Shown: positions 34,225 to 42,602 of the stretch, one piece after another
Layout of the letters: the number at the start of each line of letters is the position of its first letter
Position numbering within the stretch: the first letter of the stretch is position 1
Assembly (NCBI GenBank): GCA_021828865.1
Contig: JAJZCW010000003.1
Span: forward strand, 1-64,000
Direction of reading: 5' to 3'
Length of the DNA stretch: 64,000 bases
DNA from: Bacillota bacterium
Lineage (GTDB): Bacteria > Bacillota > Bacilli > Alicyclobacillales > SLC66
Notes under the pieces: model-generated
Told to the model about the DNA's origin: nothing
Database searches by the model: none
Seen by the model: the letters and a program-made list of their open reading frames with translations, nothing else
Made by a program: the position numbers and the translations under genes

Positions 34225-35130
34225 TCAATTGGCAACCGATCTCTTTCGACGGCCTTGATACCAATCAAACACCTTGAATAGCGCAAGTAGGATGGCAAGT
34301 TGAATCGCTCTAGCCAAACCCGTATTCATTACAGGCAGAAAAGGATCTGGGGCATATATAGATTCACCTAAAAGGCCAATCGACATAACAATAGACATCA
34401 TGGTTTGAAACACATTGAGAAGCTGAAACCATAGTCCAACAGCAAAAGAGATGAGCATGGGCGATATACTCATCCATCGATTTTTCGTCCATCGATAAAT
34501 CGACAGCCCCCATATGACGAAAACAATTAATGTCGCACTAAACCATGGCTCCATCATAGAAGGATGTATGACTGCCATCACCATTTGATTCATCATAGGA
34601 GGCAAAGGCAGTCTCCATAAGATCCAAAGTAAGCCGAAAATCAGTAAAGTGAGAATTAGACTCATGCGGTCTCTTTTTCGGTGTGTCTTAAAAAGAAGGA
34701 CAAAATTGATAAACAAAGCGATCATGAGAGATGGGGACATCGGCAGGATAGAAGTAAAAAAATATAGCCAAGGATTGGGATACCACGGTTTTTGTGGCAT
34801 ACCGACAGAAACTTCATAAGGTAGATTTAATTGATTCAAATACACCCCAAGAAAAAATAGCACTAAACTCAAGAATGCCAATATGAAAATAGTGGAAACT
34901 GAAAGTCCAAACGTTTCCCGTGCAATTTTCTTTCGAACGACGGACGGTTCTCCAAATCTCTGCATCGCAATGTCGATGGCTGACTTTTCTTCGTAGCCAC
35001 TATCTATTAGATTCCGCACTTCTTCATGCAAATGAGCAGACATTTCTTCGATCCATTGAGTTTTTACTTTTTTAGAAAGTCCACTGTGACGTATTATCTT
35101 CTGTAGATAAGTATGAAACTGCTCCTCCAT
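34225..35130 (-). CDS. Membrane protein with permease-prefix (HAAS-like) domain, 301 aa
   Basis: The ATG at 35130 overlaps the PadR stop (TGATG); GTG at 35133 is an alternative. The first 80 residues are soluble: YLQKIIRHSGLSKKVKTQWIEEMSAHLHEEVRNLIDSGYEEKSAIDIAMQRFGEPSVVRKKI. This is the helical domain (DUF1700/HAAS-like) found with PadR regulators. Six or so membrane helices follow. Translational coupling to PadR indicates that the pair works together, perhaps in envelope-stress or transport control. Confidence 0.8.
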   Translation of the reverse strand: MEEQFHTYLQKIIRHSGLSKKVKTQWIEEMSAHLHEEVRNLIDSGYEEKSAIDIAMQRFGEPSVVRKKIARETFGLSVSTIFILAFLSLVLFFLGVYLNQLNLPYEVSVGMPQKPWYPNPWLYFFTSILPMSPSLMIALFINFVLLFKTHRKRDRMSLILTLLIFGLLWILWRLPLPPMMNQMVMAVIHPSMMEPWFSATLIVFVIWGLSIYRWTKNRWMSISPMLISFAVGLWFQLLNVFQTMMSIVMSIGLLGESIYAPDPFLPVMNTGLARAIQLAILLALFKVFDWYQGRRKRSVAN

Positions 35131-35459
35131 CACGAGAGTGCCTCCCCCAGGAACAAACCCAAAATCCGCTTGTTTTGTTGCCATTTTTTCTGTGCAGATT
35201 CCAGTTCGGATCGCCCTGCTGGGGTAATCCGATAATAACGACGCCTGGGTCCTCCTGTTTCACTCCCCCAATACCCTTCAATGAATTCCTCTGCCTCCAG
35301 GCGACGAAGTGCTGGATATAATGTGCCCTCCTTCAAATCCAAAGCACCATTTGATTGCTCATTGACGAATTTGGCAATTTCATACCCATAGGTGTCTTTT
35401 CGAGAGACAACGGAAAGAATGATAGGCTCGATGAACCCTTTGATCATGTCCCCGTTCAT
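35130..35459 (-). CDS. PadR-family transcriptional regulator, 109 aa
   Basis: ATG at 35459 is preceded by GGAG at nine bases; the ATG at 35474 has no site. The winged helix shows DTYGYEIAKFVNEQSNGALDLKEGTLYPALRRLEAEEFIEGYWG and GGPRRRYYRITPAGRSEL, the PadR signature. The short C-terminal helix marks the subfamily-2 (PadR-s2) type. An inverted repeat just upstream (35477-35489), overlapping the expected transcript start, is the likely auto-regulatory operator. Confidence 0.92.
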   Translation of the reverse strand: MNGDMIKGFIEPIILSVVSRKDTYGYEIAKFVNEQSNGALDLKEGTLYPALRRLEAEEFIEGYWGSETGGPRRRYYRITPAGRSELESAQKKWQQNKRILGLFLGEALS

Positions 35460-35476
35460 ATCGATCAACTCCATAT

Positions 35477-35524
35477 ATAGATTGTCTATGTATAAAATAT
35501 AAACGTTGCAGGCATCACTGTCAA
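35477..35524 (-). promoter_or_regulatory. padR operon promoter and inverted-repeat operator
   Basis: On the minus strand TTGACA (35524-35519) and TATATT (35501-35496) are spaced by 17 bases, a strong sigma-A promoter. Just downstream the repeat ATAGA-CAA-TCTAT (35489-35477) has arms that extend to eight bases with one mismatch. This is a plausible PadR binding site. Confidence 0.75.
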
Positions 35525-35650
35525 TGTAAGCATGGTGAGTTACTTACATGGGAAAAGACGTTTCATTTTAGAGAATAGGTAATTTAAGGGAAGAACTGAA
35601 ATGTGTACGCCTCAAAATTGCTAACCGATCAAGATTATCGCATGCCAATA

Positions 35651-36109
35651 TTAACCCCCCACGGTCTCATTCGGCTTAAATATGTAGTGTAAAAACATAC
35701 TGACGGTGGCTAATTTGTATTTTTGCTCGTACTCCAATGAATTCGGGTTTTCCAGGAAGATACGAATCTCTTGTTCTTCTATCCCTGTGTACAATGATAA
35801 GGTTTCATGCGTGAGACCAAATATCTGCATTAGAACATCAATTACACCTTTTATTCGTTCATCTTCATTAACCAATTGCATACCGTCCACCAGCAAACCC
35901 ATAATTTCCGTCAATCGTCCCATGGTTTCATGAGATAAGAAATAAAGTTCACGGTTATTCTCGGTATATTCCATTAACCAATCTGTATCTATTCCTGTAA
36001 CTTTTTGCAACGTATCGTAGGTAATCTTGTATTTTTGAACCACAGTCATCAATCTTTCCCTGATTGGGTTTTGAGGCTGACTATCACCATGTGAATCTAT
36101 ACTTATCAT
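35651..36109 (-). CDS. Tandem helix-turn-helix-like protein, 152 aa
   Basis: AAGGGGG precedes the ATG. Two similar segments, VVQKYKITYDTLQKVTGIDTDWLMEYTENN and LMQIFGLTHETLSLYTGIEEQEIRIFLENP, have the spacing of a helix-turn-helix (..I.Y.TL...TGI....). They suggest two DNA-binding-like repeats in one protein. Similar HTH-domain proteins occur in Bacilli. It may be a regulator. A gap of 43 bases separates it from the next minus-strand gene. Confidence 0.65.
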   Translation of the reverse strand: MISIDSHGDSQPQNPIRERLMTVVQKYKITYDTLQKVTGIDTDWLMEYTENNRELYFLSHETMGRLTEIMGLLVDGMQLVNEDERIKGVIDVLMQIFGLTHETLSLYTGIEEQEIRIFLENPNSLEYEQKYKLATVSMFLHYIFKPNETVGG

Positions 36110-36152
36110 GCGTTATACCCCCTTATTCACTTTACATACAGACTTTCCCCTA

Positions 36153-36713
36153 TTATTGATTGGTGAGAATTCCACCTGTCTTCGTGATCCCAATCACTTT
36201 CATATAATGGAGATTTGAATTGAATGATTGATCTTTGACTTGATGTATGTACCAATAATATCCGTTTTCCACAGGTACACTTGCGGCTGTGCCATTGGAA
36301 AAAGTCATCACTGCACTTTTCACTTCAGGATGGCCATTGACCGTTCCCGCCACAAACTCCCATCCATCGCCAGACACACTGAATGAGCGAATCGGTTCTT
36401 TTCTATCGGGCAAGAAGGAACCCGATGCCATCTCGTAGCCATTGTGCGACGCGATAGTAATTGCAAAATGAGGCTGACCATAAAATTGATATGTCACGAA
36501 TGCAAATCCGTTTCCATCTTTCGTATTGATATGGATCGTCTGCAAATTCACAGGTACTTGACCATTCTGAGTGATCGCTTTTTGAACATCTTTCATGACC
36601 TGTTCCCTGGTGATCGGTGGTGGCGGAATATTTTCAGATACATTTTGATATACCAATGCCCCTAATAATGCTATTCCTGCGAGTCCAATCCCCACCCAAT
36701 AGCTGAGTCGCAC
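36153..36713 (-). CDS. Membrane-anchored hypothetical protein, 186 aa
   Basis: GTG at 36713 lies six bases after GGAGGTG. Residues about 5-22 form a helix (YWVGIGLAGIALLGALVYQ). The exported part has a Pro-rich linker (PPPPITREQVMKDV) and a beta-rich domain (GFAFVTYQFYGQPHFAITIAS). It ends with MKVIGITKTGGILTNQ. Not recognised. Confidence 0.65.
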   Translation of the reverse strand: MRLSYWVGIGLAGIALLGALVYQNVSENIPPPPITREQVMKDVQKAITQNGQVPVNLQTIHINTKDGNGFAFVTYQFYGQPHFAITIASHNGYEMASGSFLPDRKEPIRSFSVSGDGWEFVAGTVNGHPEVKSAVMTFSNGTAASVPVENGYYWYIHQVKDQSFNSNLHYMKVIGITKTGGILTNQ

Positions 36714-36762
36714 AGATTCACCTCCACCCGACAATGATTTCTGTCGATAGCTTCTAATCTAA

Positions 36763-37218
36763 TCAGTTCCCGACTTGCAACGTCACAGGACGCGACGATC
36801 TTTCCCCCGTCCTTTTCACTGCCGTTCCCGTTGCCACCACTTCCATGATGTCTTCCGAGCGATGAATGATCTCCACATTCACATTGACCACCGCATCCGC
36901 ACCCAGCATATCCGCCTCTTCCTTCATTCTTTGTAACGACAACTCTCTGGCGGAATACATCAATTGCGTCAACTGGGTGAGTTCTCCCCGTTGAAGTCCC
37001 TTAAACGCTGTCGCAAATCCTCCGCTAACTCCCATGCTCATCACGCTATTGCCAAGCACAAAACCAAGAGGCTCATAGCCCGCGTCAGTAATCAACCAAA
37101 AATCCATTGCACTCAAATTGCTGGTAGCGGCTCCACCTTTCTTACTAAACCCCTGTAACTCCTTCTCCACGGCTTCCATTGAAGTTACACCCGATGAATT
37201 TCCCAAACCAAATGGCAT
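36763..37218 (-). CDS. YbjQ-like (DUF74) protein, 151 aa
   Basis: ATG at 37218 follows GGGAGG by eight bases. The second half has the YbjQ signature: LMYSARELSLQRMKEEADMLGADAVVNVNVEIIHRSEDIMEVVATGTAV. The N-terminal extension (residues 1-60) is rich in Gly and Ser. YbjQ proteins form pentameric rings and are of unknown role, sometimes called heavy-metal-binding. The C-terminal tail is basic. Confidence 0.85.
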   Translation of the reverse strand: MPFGLGNSSGVTSMEAVEKELQGFSKKGGAATSNLSAMDFWLITDAGYEPLGFVLGNSVMSMGVSGGFATAFKGLQRGELTQLTQLMYSARELSLQRMKEEADMLGADAVVNVNVEIIHRSEDIMEVVATGTAVKRTGERSSRPVTLQVGN

Positions 37219-37339
37219 ATAATGAACCTCCCTCATCTCATTAGTTTGATTTTACCATTATTATGGATTTAGTGTTGGTATATTTGAAAATATCACCATC
37301 CATTGCATTCACCCTGTATCATCCCAATTTGATCACAAT

Positions 37340-37379
37340 AAAAAAAGATCGGATGATCAGCATCCGCTGATTTCCGATC
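37340..37379 (-). terminator. Intrinsic terminator after the 37419-37961 gene
   Basis: On the minus strand GATCGG and ATCAG pair with CTGAT and CCGATC around a six-base loop, with a small internal bulge, followed by a run of seven T (37346-37340). Confidence 0.85.
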
Positions 37380-37387
37380 CACTGTTC

Positions 37388-37404
37388 TTACTTTTCCCTC
37401 TGTC
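37388..37404. repeat. Short TGTCC-GCA-GGACA palindrome
   Basis: This five-base stem with a GCA loop has the same form as GATCC-GCA-GGATC near 26205 and likewise stands in C/T-rich DNA. Confidence 0.5.
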
Positions 37405-37418
37405 CGCAGGACAGTCCT

Positions 37419-37961
37419 TCACTTTTCCCTATTTTTCTCCCTATCTTTTCCCTCTCTTTTCTCCCACACCACCGCAAAACTCTCTCCATATTCCTCTTTA
37501 CTCGGTATCGTGCATTTCAATTCAAACCCCACCTGTCTCCGATATTCTGGTTTCACCATTGCCGCCAAAAACCCCTTGATAAACTGCGCCACATATTCCT
37601 CATATCTCTCCAAGATCTCATCGCGAAGTTCAAAATACTCATTTTCCCACTGTTTCAACTCCTTCTCAAACTGTCCCCACTTTGATTCTGCTAAATAGCC
37701 AGAGATCGAATCAACCATCATGTTCTCGCTCCAAGTTTCCTGAATGTCTTCCTGGCTATTAATGGTTAACTGTTGACTTGCCATAAACCGCTGATCAAAA
37801 TCCTTCAATTTATCTCGGATATCTTTCGGCAGAACAAATACCCATATCTCTTGCACAACCATATTTCCGCGCTTTTTCGCAACAGGCACAAAATATTGGC
37901 TGGCTAGTTCCAGTCGTTTCAGACGAACATTGATTTCCCCTGCAATTTCATTTCCGATCAT
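37419..37961 (-). CDS. Helical hypothetical protein, 180 aa
   Basis: ATG at 37961 follows GGGAGG by eight bases; the frame upstream to 38075 has no site. The protein is soluble, with NEIAGEINVRLKRLELASQYFVPV at the start and long charged helices (FEKELKQWENEYFELRDEILERYEEYVAQF). It ends in a Lys/Glu-rich tail (EKREGKDREKNREK). No family motif is known to me. A strong terminator follows, so it is a single transcription unit. Confidence 0.7.
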   Translation of the reverse strand: MIGNEIAGEINVRLKRLELASQYFVPVAKKRGNMVVQEIWVFVLPKDIRDKLKDFDQRFMASQQLTINSQEDIQETWSENMMVDSISGYLAESKWGQFEKELKQWENEYFELRDEILERYEEYVAQFIKGFLAAMVKPEYRRQVGFELKCTIPSKEEYGESFAVVWEKREGKDREKNREK

Positions 37962-38317
37962 ATTTAATTCCTCCCTGTAATGATGAAGTGGAAGCCCGTT
38001 GGCTTGCCTGGTTGGTGAGTTTTTATATGTTAAGCGGGAGGAGATAAGTTGATAACGGATTGGTTGTCGAAGCAAGTCAGAGGGTGCAAAGGATAGGGTT
38101 TAGTCATAGCATGAGGCGATAGTTGTTAAGACAGAATACCAAATATAAAAAGATCATATCGAACTTAGATCATCTCTCCGTTCCTTCTGTCATTTTAAAG
38201 ATATCGTTATTTGATGACTAATTTACTATCATCGGAAAGTTAATGCATCTCTGTTCATTTTATTGATCGATGCAGACTTGGTCTTAATAAATCGTGATTT
38301 AATAAATCCAAAAAGCA
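37962..38317. other. Intergenic stretch without a recognised gene
   Basis: AT-rich DNA with no convincing frame on either strand. It separates the helical protein gene from a 35-residue membrane peptide gene. Confidence 0.5.
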
Positions 38318-38425
38318 CTACATTGATCTCTCGTGGTAATCATACGTTCGTTTACAAAATCCCACCCATGCTAAGGAAAATACATTCCCCATGATCACAA
38401 TCCATATCGTCATGTAATCGATCAT
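38318..38425 (-). CDS. Small membrane protein, 35 aa
   Basis: GAGG stands seven bases before the ATG at 38425. The product MIDYMTIWIVIMGNVFSLAW, followed by VGFCKRTYDYHERSM, has one membrane helix and a basic aromatic tail. It lies 83 bases before the stop of the DedA gene on the same strand. Short but well supported by its ribosome site. Confidence 0.5.
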   Translation of the reverse strand: MIDYMTIWIVIMGNVFSLAWVGFCKRTYDYHERSM

Positions 38426-38507
38426 TCAAATCCCTCATTTTATTTTATCCGTTTTTCGCATTCCATTTGAATTCATTATCACTCTTACCAGAAATCATCT
38501 TTCTACA

Positions 38508-39098
38508 TTATTTTCGGTGACGCATTTTTAGCACTGCGAAAATTCCAATCATAATGATCCCAACGATAATACCTAGGACAAGGTAGTGATGAAGAACTTG
38601 GTGATATTTGATCCACTCAATCCCGATGTAGCGTCCAAATACAATAAATACTGTTGCCCAAACGATAGCACTCAAGGCGTTGTATAGAGAAAAAATGGTA
38701 AAATTCATTTTATTGATGCCAGCCAAATAGGGAATCAACACACGGATTCCCGCGATAAACTTGCCAATAAGAACAATCCAGCTTTGATACCTGTGAAACA
38801 AGTGATCCGCTTTATCCAACCGTTCATTGGTAATACCTACATATTTGCCAAATCGAATCAACACTGATCGACCAAGCCAACACCCAATCCAAAACGCAAC
38901 GCTAGACCCCGCTATATTCCCCAGAACCGCCGCAAGGATCAACGGTACTAATTGGAATACACCTCTCGCCCATTCAAAGCCTGAAATCGTTAATGTGGTT
39001 TCTGCGGGAAATGGAATCCCGACCATTTCAAAAAATAAAATAAGAAATACGCCAAAATACCCATAATGGTGTAGCAACTGCTGAATATCAATATGCAT
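38508..39098 (-). CDS. DedA-family membrane protein, 196 aa
   Basis: The ATG at 39098 follows GGAG. The sequence shows the DedA marks: YGYFGVFLILFFEMVGIPFPAETTLTISGF (re-entrant segment with the acidic residue), then GKFIAGIRVLIPYLAGINKMNF (the G..R..IP..AG stretch with the essential Arg) and C-terminal helices. The DedA/VTT group flips or recycles undecaprenyl phosphate or phospholipids. The divergent neighbour is a PAP2 undecaprenyl-pyrophosphate phosphatase, which supports a lipid-carrier role. Confidence 0.92.
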   Translation of the reverse strand: MHIDIQQLLHHYGYFGVFLILFFEMVGIPFPAETTLTISGFEWARGVFQLVPLILAAVLGNIAGSSVAFWIGCWLGRSVLIRFGKYVGITNERLDKADHLFHRYQSWIVLIGKFIAGIRVLIPYLAGINKMNFTIFSLYNALSAIVWATVFIVFGRYIGIEWIKYHQVLHHYLVLGIIVGIIMIGIFAVLKMRHRK

Positions 39099-39148
39099 CA
39101 AGTGACTCCTTTACTGAGCATTCCTTACTTAAAGACTTCTTTCTGAAT

Positions 39149-39178
39149 AAAAAAGTTCATTGCTTGATGAACTTTTTT
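39149..39178 (+). terminator. Terminator-like hairpin between divergent DedA and PAP2 genes
   Basis: AAAAAAGTTCAT (39149-39160) pairs with ATGAACTTTTTT (39167-39178) around a six-base loop, a perfect 12-base stem ending in T. It lies in the leader of the PAP2 gene, so it could act as an attenuator rather than end a gene. Confidence 0.7.
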
Positions 39179-39231
39179 GTTTTCATAGCTGTCTATTTGA
39201 TTGTTACCACCAAAAGACAGGAGTGAATGTA

Positions 39232-39870
39232 TTGTTTCATGTGGCACTAATCAACCCATTCGATACCACGGTGTATCACCTAATAAACGGATTAGCTGGA
39301 CACAATTCCATTCTGGATCATCTCATGATCTTTTTCGCCAAGGATGCCCTAGAGATATACGCCCTATTGTTTGTTATCGCTTGGTTCGCGCTTCCCAAGC
39401 GGGATATCGAACACCGCCATGCCCTTGTCATGGCTGGATTATCGGGCATTGTGGCACTCCTCATTAACGTCATCATTTCGCATATATGGTTCCGTCCTCG
39501 CCCATTTACTGTTTTTTCAAAGGGAAGTTTCACACAACTCATACCCCACAGCCATGATGCATCGTTCCCAAGTGATCATGCCTCTGGGAGTTTCGGTTTT
39601 GCGGCAGGATCGTGGGGATACAACACGAAGTGGATTAGTTGGACGTTTTCTGTCATCGCGATCATCGTCATGATTGCACGCGTATACGTGGGGGTACACT
39701 ACCCCACCGATGTCATCGGCGGTATGGTTGTTGGTATCATTTCGGGAAAAATGACTTGGAGATTTTCTAAGTATATCCTCCCAATATCCACCTTTGTCGC
39801 GAAACTGTTCAAGTTCGGTCCCTCTGCAAAGGTTGTAAAGCACACTCGCCAAAAAGCGAGATCAGTGTAA
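39232..39870 (+). CDS. PAP2-family undecaprenyl-pyrophosphate phosphatase (BcrC-type), 212 aa
   Basis: The TTG at 39232 follows GGAG at eight bases; no ATG is suitably placed. The PAP2 motifs are complete: RPRPFTVF (C1 in part), PSDHASGSFGFAAG (C2) and ARVYVGVHYPTDVIGG (C3, catalytic His). Six helices follow the BcrC pattern. BcrC-type enzymes dephosphorylate undecaprenyl pyrophosphate at the outer face of the membrane and confer bacitracin resistance. A terminator lies downstream at 39876. Confidence 0.88.
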   Translation: MFHVALINPFDTTVYHLINGLAGHNSILDHLMIFFAKDALEIYALLFVIAWFALPKRDIEHRHALVMAGLSGIVALLINVIISHIWFRPRPFTVFSKGSFTQLIPHSHDASFPSDHASGSFGFAAGSWGYNTKWISWTFSVIAIIVMIARVYVGVHYPTDVIGGMVVGIISGKMTWRFSKYILPISTFVAKLFKFGPSAKVVKHTRQKARSV

Positions 39871-39875
39871 CATCA

Positions 39876-39903
39876 GCCCCATAGGTATCCCTGCGGGGTT
39901 TTA
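39876..39903 (+). terminator. Terminator after the PAP2 gene
   Basis: CCCC...AGG pairs with CCT...GGGG around a TATC loop with a small internal bulge, followed by TTTTAT. It lies between convergent genes. Confidence 0.65.
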
Positions 39904-39928
39904 TAATTTCTGTGGTCAAATGGCTCTA

Positions 39929-41146
39929 TCATGCTCTCAACACCATCATGAAGAACGCCGCAGTGAGTGCAATGATCGTACTGTACCCAAATGCAACAGT
40001 GGCTCCAAATGCTTGCCACAAGTAACCTGGTACAATACTTGCAGGAAGTGCCGCCAACCCAGTCAAAGCATTAAACGCCCCCATTGCGGTACCTCGTTGT
40101 CCTTCTCTTGCTAAATCGCCAATGTACGCCTTTTGAACGCCTTCGGTTGCCGCATAATAAAGCCCATAGACGATAAACAGCAACCAGATCCATATCCCTT
40201 TATGGGCACCTCCAAACCCAAGATAAATCAAGCCAAAAATAACATAACCGCCAATAAGTACACTACGCCGTCCAATCCGATCTGACAGTGAACCGATTGG
40301 CACTGATGCGAGACTGTACGTGATGTTAAACACGAAATACATCAGTGGAATCAACGCAATGGCAATGCCTACGTTTTGCGCCCTCAATATCAAAAATGCG
40401 TCGGATGAATTGCCAATGGCAAATAGCGTGGCAATGAGGGTGAAACGTACCAACCGATCATCCAACCCACGAAACGTGATCTTGGGCAGTGATTTTCTCG
40501 ATTTTTCCGATTTGGGTTTTTGTGGCTCTTTTAAAAAAGCCAAAATCACGAAAATGGCGATTATGCCAGGAATGACGGAAAACCAAAAAACTGTCCGATA
40601 CCCACCAGGGTGAATCAACAGAATGATGAAAGCAAGGAACGGTCCCACGGCTCCTCCAAACGTATCCATAGCACGATGAAATCCGAACGCTTTACCCCGC
40701 TCTGTTGTGTTGATGGCGTCTGCAATGAGTGCATCTCGTGGTGCACCTCGTACTCCTTTCCCGATACGCTCCACGAATCGAAGAATAAACACTTGCTCCC
40801 ATGAACTGCTGACGGCGAAAAATGGTTTCACGATGTTGGAGATCCCATATCCTGCGACCATCAGCCATTTACGATTACCGATTCTATCCGAGATCCATCC
40901 TGAGAATAATTTGAGCACACTAGCAATGCTCGCGGCAAAACCTTCTATGAGACCAACGTTTCCAATTTGAGAATGAAGGACGGATACCAGAAACAACGGT
41001 AAGAGCGGAACGATCATTTGACTCGATAAATCTGTGAATAGGCTGACTAGCCCAGTGATGTAAACCAATGGATTGAGTTTAAGAAAACGAAACGTATCGA
41101 ACCTCTCCTTCAAAATAACCGATAAGATACAAATGTCCCGACTCAC
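39929..41146 (-). CDS. MFS transporter, 405 aa
   Basis: Twelve helices are predicted. The typical MFS loop 2-3 motif is FSGWISDRIGNRKWLM, and GKGVRGAPRDALIADA (loop 4-5) resembles the DHA1-like efflux group; loop 8-9 reads SDRIGRRSVLIGGY. The start is uncertain: AAGGAGAGG lies inside the frame about 30 bases before TTG (NPLVYITG), whereas the GTG at 41146 has no site. Substrate unknown; drug or metabolite export is likely. Confidence 0.85.
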   Translation of the reverse strand: MSRDICILSVILKERFDTFRFLKLNPLVYITGLVSLFTDLSSQMIVPLLPLFLVSVLHSQIGNVGLIEGFAASIASVLKLFSGWISDRIGNRKWLMVAGYGISNIVKPFFAVSSSWEQVFILRFVERIGKGVRGAPRDALIADAINTTERGKAFGFHRAMDTFGGAVGPFLAFIILLIHPGGYRTVFWFSVIPGIIAIFVILAFLKEPQKPKSEKSRKSLPKITFRGLDDRLVRFTLIATLFAIGNSSDAFLILRAQNVGIAIALIPLMYFVFNITYSLASVPIGSLSDRIGRRSVLIGGYVIFGLIYLGFGGAHKGIWIWLLFIVYGLYYAATEGVQKAYIGDLAREGQRGTAMGAFNALTGLAALPASIVPGYLWQAFGATVAFGYSTIIALTAAFFMMVLRA

Positions 41147-41232
41147 GAACGGTTCGATTGCCGATGGATCGATCTTAATAACTGCTTGATGAATTTACGA
41201 TTACACATGCAGGAAGGAAAGTTGGTATTGTT

Positions 41233-42102
41233 TTACTCTACTTGTCGCCCCTGTTTTCTGTGCAAAATCCAAAACCTCCAAAACCAAATCATCGACACAC
41301 CTACTGATATCATCCACATAATGAAAAATAGAACACCTCCAATGAACGGTATATTAAAAAATGCGATGAGCAAGCTGACCCCAGCCAATGCATAGACCCA
41401 CAACGGACGATCTGGCATCTTATCTCTGAAGAATAGCCTGCCTACCCAGACAGCCACCACGGATAAGCCCACCATTCCCACGCCGATATACAAAATAGCC
41501 ATCACCACAGCGAGAGGAATGCCAAACAAAGTTGCCCCAAGGAGTCCTGAAATCGCCAGTGTCAGCACACTGGTCAACAATCCTGCAAAACCCGCCCTAC
41601 GCACCGATTGTTCCAACATTTGAAGTGGAGCCTGTAGATCACTTCGCAACCCCCACGCCATCGCAACGGCCAACAAACCAAGCCCCACAGTGACCAGAAA
41701 AATTCCGCCCCAAAGAAAAAGGACAGCGACAACGCCAACCAGCGCTCCATTCCAAAATGGTGTACGAAGCGAAATATGAATCAGTTTATTCGCGTGTGCC
41801 CCTGGAGCGAATTCAACACGTCCACCCAAATCAACGATAACATCGGTGAGTGCCGTCGACAGCAGACGGATATTGCCGTCCATCACAACGATCATCTCGT
41901 TCACAGTGCCCGCTACTTGCACGTTGTGACCGAGGACAAATGCATCGTCAATCACTTGTCCATTCCGAATAAAAGTCGCGTGCCGACTGATGATCGTATG
42001 TGCACTTCGATAGGCGTAGACGTTTTGAAAATGCAAAAAGGGAATCAAGCATAAGAGCAGGATCAATAAGGTCAACCCCGACCACGTCAACCAACGGTTC
42101 AT
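41233..42102 (-). CDS. Bactofilin-like surface domain with membrane helices, 289 aa
   Basis: GAGG lies before the ATG. An N-terminal helix precedes about 95 residues of short repeated strands (GQVIDDAFVLGHNVQVAGTVNEMIVVMDGNIRLLS.. VIVDLGGRVEFAPGAHANKLIHISL), like polymer-forming (bactofilin) beta-helices. The last 170 residues form four or five helices. It overlaps the anti-sigma gene by four bases, so it is the output gene of the ECF operon. Its place and structure suggest a role at the membrane under envelope stress. Confidence 0.7.
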   Translation of the reverse strand: MNRWLTWSGLTLLILLLCLIPFLHFQNVYAYRSAHTIISRHATFIRNGQVIDDAFVLGHNVQVAGTVNEMIVVMDGNIRLLSTALTDVIVDLGGRVEFAPGAHANKLIHISLRTPFWNGALVGVVAVLFLWGGIFLVTVGLGLLAVAMAWGLRSDLQAPLQMLEQSVRRAGFAGLLTSVLTLAISGLLGATLFGIPLAVVMAILYIGVGMVGLSVVAVWVGRLFFRDKMPDRPLWVYALAGVSLLIAFFNIPFIGGVLFFIMWMISVGVSMIWFWRFWILHRKQGRQVE

Positions 42103-42602
42103 ATGGTAACCTCACTTTTCAACGTTCGCAAAAGCCACTGTAAACCAACAAAAGAAGCAATCATAAATCCTATACTGTATAATGCGAGAGCAATGAACCA
42201 GCCATGACTTACAAAAACTGATAGCATGTTCAAAACTTGAAATAGAGGCAATAGAAAACGGAATAGAACACGAATGGGTAATCCCCATGGAGAAAACCAG
42301 AGAGCGATCAATCCGCCGAAACCAATTCCCACTACGATGTAAAAAATCACACTGAGATGATGGATATGTTTGGTTTGACGCATGGCGATGACACGTTGCA
42401 TAACCTCATTCTCGAATGCAAATGGTACGGCGACAGTTTGAAAGTAGTTGGCTAAATCCTCATTGACCGACTGTAATTCAAGCACAATCTCACGACATGC
42501 CGAGCAGGTTTGCAAGTGAGCATGAATATGTTCCCATTCATTGGGTGCGAGTTGATGATCGACATAATCCGACAGTACTTCTTGATCAATAGGACAACTC
42601 AT
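42099..42602 (-). CDS. Anti-sigma factor with zinc-binding domain (ZAS), 167 aa
   Basis: GGGGGG precedes the ATG. The N-terminus has the ZAS motif HIHAHLQTCSACREIV (His-x3-Cys-x2-Cys), then a helical linker and three membrane helices. Position right behind the ECF sigma gene, with four-base overlap, makes it the cognate membrane-bound anti-sigma factor. Confidence 0.92.
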   Translation of the reverse strand: MSCPIDQEVLSDYVDHQLAPNEWEHIHAHLQTCSACREIVLELQSVNEDLANYFQTVAVPFAFENEVMQRVIAMRQTKHIHHLSVIFYIVVGIGFGGLIALWFSPWGLPIRVLFRFLLPLFQVLNMLSVFVSHGWFIALALYSIGFMIASFVGLQWLLRTLKSEVTI

